Of a DNA stretch of 11,411 nucleotides, positions 7,977 through 11,411 are shown one piece after another. Source of the stretch: Coriobacteriia bacterium (lineage in GTDB: Bacteria; Actinomycetota; Coriobacteriia; Anaerosomatales; Anaerosomataceae); assembly GCA_016938395.1 (NCBI GenBank), contig JAFGUS010000216.1:1-11411 (forward strand), given 5' to 3'. The notes below the pieces were generated by a model. It searched no databases. It had not been told where the DNA came from and saw only the letters and a list, made by a program, of their open reading frames with translations. Made by a program: the position numbers and the translations under genes. How positions within the stretch are numbered: the first letter of the stretch is position 1; every line of letters starts with the position of its first letter.

Positions 7977-7982
7977 AGTATA
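7977..7982 (-). promoter_or_regulatory. -10 box of the leu leader promoter
   Basis: TATACT on the minus strand matches five of six bases of the TATAAT consensus. It ends six bases before the leader ATG, which predicts a transcription start at or next to that ATG. The corresponding -35 region (around 8000-8005) does not resemble TTGACA; it overlaps a repeated ATCGTGCGC element. Confidence 0.6.
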
Positions 7983-8010
7983 GCGCACGATTGAGCCCGG
8001 TGCGCACGAT
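7983..8010 (-). repeat. Direct repeat ATCGTGCGC x2 overlapping the leu promoter
   Basis: Two identical nine-base copies lie at 8002-8010 and 7983-7991 with a 19-base period. The downstream copy abuts the -10 box and the upstream copy covers the -35 position. The upstream copy also shares bases with the terminator-like hairpin. It could be an operator for an unknown regulator, or coincidence in GC-rich sequence. Confidence 0.4.
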
Positions 8011-8034
8011 GGGGCCCCGTGTGGGACCCCATCG
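8007..8034 (-). terminator. Terminator-like hairpin downstream of serA
   Basis: Thirteen bases after the serA stop, arms CGATGGGG and CCCCATCG enclose an inner CCC/GGG stem with loop ACAC. In minus-strand RNA the single non-Watson-Crick position is a U-G wobble, giving a continuous 12-pair stem; in plus-strand RNA the same position is an A-C mismatch. This strand bias supports a role after serA. No U-tract follows, so it would be an atypical terminator or an mRNA-end stabiliser. It separates serA from the leu promoter. Confidence 0.55.
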
Positions 8035-8047
8035 GCCACGATCCGCC

Positions 8048-9628
8048 TTAGAGCTCGATACGCCACGCTTCGGCTACCTCCGCCTTGGCGTTGATGCGGT
8101 CCATGAGCGCATCCGAGATGGGCGTGTCCACGTTGATGCCCATAAGCGCGGTGCCGCCCTCCTCGGTGCGGCCCACCTGCATCGACGCGATGTTGATGTT
8201 GTTCTCGCCGAGCGCTGTGCCCACCTTGCCCACCACGCCGGGTACGTCGCTGTACTGCAGGAACAGCATGTGCTCCGAGGGCGCCATGTCGATGTCGAAC
8301 TGGTTGAACGTCACCAGGCGTGGCTCGTTCTTCTTGCCGATGAGGGTGGCACCGATCTTGAACTCGCGCTCCTCGGTCTTGGCCACCACCACCATGAGAC
8401 TCACGTAGTCCAGGCTGTCGGCACGCTTGTGCTCGCTGATCGCGATGCCGCGCTGTTCGGCGTAGTGATTCGCGTTCACGAAGTTGATCGCGTCCTGCGT
8501 CACCACCGTGAGCAGGCCCTTGAGCGCCGCCGTCTTGAGAATGCGCGTGTCCTGCTCGGCGAGATGCCCGATGAAGTGGATCTCAATCTCGGAGACCGGC
8601 CCGCGGGCAACCTGCGCCACGGCGCTTCCGAGCGCTTCGGCCACCGGGATGAACGGTCCCACGGCCTCCATGACCTCCGGCGGCACGGGCGCGATGTTGA
8701 CCGCTGTGGGGACCATATCGCCCCTGAGACCCGCCGCCACGTACTCGGCGATCTGCTCGCCCGCACGGTCCTGCGCCTCCTCGGTGGACGCGCCGAGATG
8801 CGGCGTGACGATGACCTGCTCGAAGCCGAAGAGCGGCGAGTCGGTGCACGGCTCCACCTCGTAGACATCGATGCCGGCGCTCGCCACCTTGCCGCTCTCG
8901 AGCGCCTTGATGAGCGCGGCCTCCTGGTAGATGCCCCCGCGCGCGGTGTTGACGAGCCGCACGCCGTCCTTCATCTTCGCGAACTGCTCGTCGCCGAACA
9001 TGCCGATGGTCTCTTTGGTCTTTGGCAGGTGCACCGTGATGAAGTCGGCCTGCGGCAACAGCTCGTCGAGCGAGCCCGCGTACCCGATACCGAGCTGCGC
9101 AGCGCGCTCCTCAGTGATGTACGGGTCGTAGGCAACGACCTTCATGCCGAGCCCCTTGGCACGCTCGGCCACGAGCGTGCCGATGCGGCCGAGACCCACG
9201 AGCCCGAGCGTCTTGTCGAGAACCTCGGTGCCGGTGAACTTGGAGCGCTCCCACTTGCACGCGTGCATGGACGCGTTCGCCTGCGGGATGTTGCGCACCT
9301 GGGCCATCAGGAGCGCGATGGTGTGCTCGGCGGCCGACACGATGTTGCTCGTGGGCGCGTTGCACACGATGATGCCGCGCTCGGTGGCCGCCGCCACGTC
9401 CACGTTGTCCACACCCACGCCCGCGCGGCCCACGATCTTGAGGTTCACGCCCGCCTCGATGACCTCGCGCGTGGCCTTGGTGGCCGAGCGCACAATGAGC
9501 CCGTCGTAGGCGGGTATGGCCGCCACGAGCTCCTCGGGGCTCATGCCGGTGATGACGTCGACGTCGAACTCGCGCTTGAGCAGCTCGATGCCGCCCTCGG
9601 CGATCTTCTCCGCTACCAGTACCTTCAT
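8048..9628 (-). CDS. serA: D-3-phosphoglycerate dehydrogenase, long form with ACT domain
   Basis: The 526-residue cytoplasmic enzyme oxidises 3-phosphoglycerate to 3-phosphohydroxypyruvate, the first step of phosphorylated serine synthesis. The NAD-binding motif GLGRIG is at 145-150. The expected catalytic residues are Arg230 (NTARGG), Glu259 (VEP) and His277 (TPHLGAST). Residues from about 315 to 450 form the intervening substrate-binding domain of long-form actinobacterial SerA. A C-terminal ACT domain covers about 453-526 (QYSDVPGVVGKVGTALGENN and following), where serine feedback normally acts. The ATG at 9628 has GGGGAG seven bases upstream. It follows the aminotransferase gene by 61 bases, and together they plausibly supply two consecutive steps. 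A hairpin after the stop codon suggests the ilvC-aminotransferase-serA transcript ends here. Confidence 0.97.
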   Translation of the reverse strand: MKVLVAEKIAEGGIELLKREFDVDVITGMSPEELVAAIPAYDGLIVRSATKATREVIEAGVNLKIVGRAGVGVDNVDVAAATERGIIVCNAPTSNIVSAAEHTIALLMAQVRNIPQANASMHACKWERSKFTGTEVLDKTLGLVGLGRIGTLVAERAKGLGMKVVAYDPYITEERAAQLGIGYAGSLDELLPQADFITVHLPKTKETIGMFGDEQFAKMKDGVRLVNTARGGIYQEAALIKALESGKVASAGIDVYEVEPCTDSPLFGFEQVIVTPHLGASTEEAQDRAGEQIAEYVAAGLRGDMVPTAVNIAPVPPEVMEAVGPFIPVAEALGSAVAQVARGPVSEIEIHFIGHLAEQDTRILKTAALKGLLTVVTQDAINFVNANHYAEQRGIAISEHKRADSLDYVSLMVVVAKTEEREFKIGATLIGKKNEPRLVTFNQFDIDMAPSEHMLFLQYSDVPGVVGKVGTALGENNINIASMQVGRTEEGGTALMGINVDTPISDALMDRINAKAEVAEAWRIEL

Positions 9629-9645
9629 AGCTGTGCTCCCCTTCC

Positions 9646-9661
9646 GCGGCCGGTCGGCCGC
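9646..9661 (-). other. GC hairpin directly upstream of the serA ribosome site
   Basis: GCGGCC and GGCCGC form a perfect six-pair stem around a four-base loop in the 61-base gap before serA. It ends four bases from the GGGGAG ribosome site. It could modulate serA translation or mark a processing site, but similar stems arise by chance in such GC-rich spacers. Confidence 0.35.
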
Positions 9662-9689
9662 GCTGTTGCGAACGGCGCCCTGCCGGCCG

Positions 9690-10835
9690 CTACTCCCCCA
9701 TGAAGACGGCCTGCGCCGCGGCGATGCCGCTCCCGCGCATGAACTCGTATCCCAACTCGGCGAGCGTCATCTCCAGACCCGCCAGCGTTGTGATGATGTC
9801 GAACTCGCCGAAGTAGCCGAGGTGCCCCACACGGAAGATACGTCCCGCGTAGTCGTCCTGGCCGCCGGCTATCGTGATGCCGTACTTGTTCTTGAGGATG
9901 CTCACGATCTTCTTGCCGTCCACACCCTCGGGCACCCACACCGGTGTGACCGCGCTCCCGCGGCCCTCCGGCGGCGCGAAGAGCTTCAGACCGAGCGCCT
10001 CGCAGCCGCGGCGCGTGGCCTCGGCGAGCATGCTGTGGCGGGCGATCGTGTTCTCCAGGCCCTCGTCCTTGATCATCTTGAGCGCCACATTGAGGCCGAG
10101 CACGAGCGAGACGGCCGGAGTGAACGGCGTGGTCTGCTTCTCGATGTTCTTCTGGTACTTCATCCAGTCGAAGTAGTACTTGGGGAGCGTGGAGCGCTCG
10201 TAGGCACGCCACGCCTTCTCCGAGACGGTGCACGCAGCGAGACCCGGCGGCAGCATGAGCCCCTTCTGCGAGCCGGTCATCACTACGTCGAGGCCCCACT
10301 CGTCGGTCCTGCACTCCACGGCGCCGATGCCGGTGATGCTGTCCACGATGAGCACCGTGTCGGGGTGCTCGGACACGATCGCGCCGATCGTCTTCACGTC
10401 GTTCAACACACCGCTCGACGTCTCCGACTGCGTGACGATCACGCCGCGCACGCCGGGATTCTCCTCGAGCGCGGTGGCCACATCGGCCGGGTCGACCACC
10501 TCGGTCCAGGCGTAGGCGAGGTCGATGACGTTCAGGCCGTAGACCTCGGCGATCTGCTTCATCCGGTCGCCGAACTTGCCGTTGCGGCACACCACGACGG
10601 TGTCACCCGCGCAGAAGCAGTTGGCGATCGACGACTCCATCACACCCGTGCCCGAGGAGGCGAAGAGCAGCACGTCGCCTTCGGTCTGGAAGACGTACTT
10701 CAGCCCCTCGATAGCCTCGGCAAATGCTGCCGAGAAGTCCGGCGTGCGGTGGTGGATGATCGGTGCGGCCTGCGTGAGCAGGACCTCGGCGGGCACCGGG
10801 GTGGGCCCCGGCGTCATCAGGTACTTCTTCTGCAT
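9690..10835 (-). CDS. Class V PLP-dependent aminotransferase (alanine/serine-glyoxylate type; possible phosphoserine aminotransferase)
   Basis: The 381-residue protein is a fold-type I, class V aminotransferase. The N-terminal MTPGPTPVP (7-15), SGTGVMES (61-68), the cofactor-binding aspartate D165 in VDSITGIG, the Schiff-base lysine K191 in TGSQKG, and the substrate carboxylate-binding Arg335 in FRVGHLG are all visible. Relatives include serine-glyoxylate and alanine-glyoxylate aminotransferases. They also include a broad-specificity archaeal enzyme that acts as phosphoserine aminotransferase in methanococci. Placement directly before serA makes a phosphohydroxypyruvate substrate a reasonable inference, but branched-chain or glyoxylate transamination cannot be excluded. 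The ATG at 10835 has GGGAG eight bases upstream, overlapping the ilvC 3' end. It starts five bases after the ilvC stop, so the genes are almost certainly co-transcribed. An upstream in-frame extension into ilvC was not used. Confidence 0.9.
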   Translation of the reverse strand: MQKKYLMTPGPTPVPAEVLLTQAAPIIHHRTPDFSAAFAEAIEGLKYVFQTEGDVLLFASSGTGVMESSIANCFCAGDTVVVCRNGKFGDRMKQIAEVYGLNVIDLAYAWTEVVDPADVATALEENPGVRGVIVTQSETSSGVLNDVKTIGAIVSEHPDTVLIVDSITGIGAVECRTDEWGLDVVMTGSQKGLMLPPGLAACTVSEKAWRAYERSTLPKYYFDWMKYQKNIEKQTTPFTPAVSLVLGLNVALKMIKDEGLENTIARHSMLAEATRRGCEALGLKLFAPPEGRGSAVTPVWVPEGVDGKKIVSILKNKYGITIAGGQDDYAGRIFRVGHLGYFGEFDIITTLAGLEMTLAELGYEFMRGSGIAAAQAVFMGE

Positions 10836-10840
10836 CTCAG

Positions 10841-11411
<571 letters not shown>

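Noticed and set aside
7841..8047. T-box or other tRNA-binding riboswitch upstream of leuA
   Set aside because: I could not find a T-box core sequence or a specifier-loop arrangement; the coding leader with Leu codons explains the region better.
7991..9703. Long open frame on the plus strand opposite serA (570 codons)
   Set aside because: It is antisense to a clear serA with full catalytic motifs; the product is rich in His, Arg, Asp and Leu with no recognisable domain, as expected from antisense reading of GC-rich codons.

Overview
This is a GC-rich bacterial window whose bulk is a minus-strand branched-chain amino acid and serine biosynthesis cluster. The combination of high GC, short archaeal-type LeuC/LeuD, long-form SerA, a decaprenyl-phosphate ribosyltransferase-like UbiA protein, a leaderless leader peptide and a multiheme cytochrome suggests an anaerobic actinobacterium, plausibly Coriobacteriia or a related uncultured lineage. 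That placement is an inference, not a measurement.

Layout from left to right. Positions 1-818 (minus) hold a truncated membrane protein of the lysylphosphatidylglycerol synthase/flippase-like family. It is divergent from ubiA (908-1789, plus), a polyprenyl-phosphate phosphoribosyltransferase candidate. ubiA converges on an extended-SDR sugar epimerase/dehydratase (1839-2876, minus). From there to the right edge every gene is on the minus strand. In order of transcription these are ilvC (3' part only), a class V aminotransferase, serA, then a terminator-like hairpin, a new promoter and a leucine-rich leader peptide, then leuA, leuC, a multiheme c-type cytochrome, leuD and the epimerase.

How the genes work together. 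IlvC makes the common precursor of valine and leucine. SerA and the adjacent aminotransferase look like the first two steps of phosphoserine synthesis. LeuA, LeuC and LeuD convert 2-ketoisovalerate towards leucine; leuB is not in the window. The 207-base gap between serA and leuA appears to be a regulatory unit. It has a hairpin after serA, a -10 box six bases before an ATG, a 22-residue leader peptide with four leucine codons, a strong hairpin with the leader stop codon in its loop, and competing long-range pairings that reach the leuA start. This fits the conserved leuA leader element reported in Actinobacteria.

The two oddest points are both in 3460-4975. A multiheme cytochrome with an N-terminal multi-span membrane region sits between leuC and leuD, which are normally adjacent. 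Its reading frame is broken at a run of seven G, exactly inside a CXXCH haem motif that is restored by removing one G. The break may be a sequence error, a real inactivation, or a slippage or phase-variation switch.

There are no gene-free stretches over 300 bases. No tRNA, rRNA, CRISPR array or mobile element was recognised.
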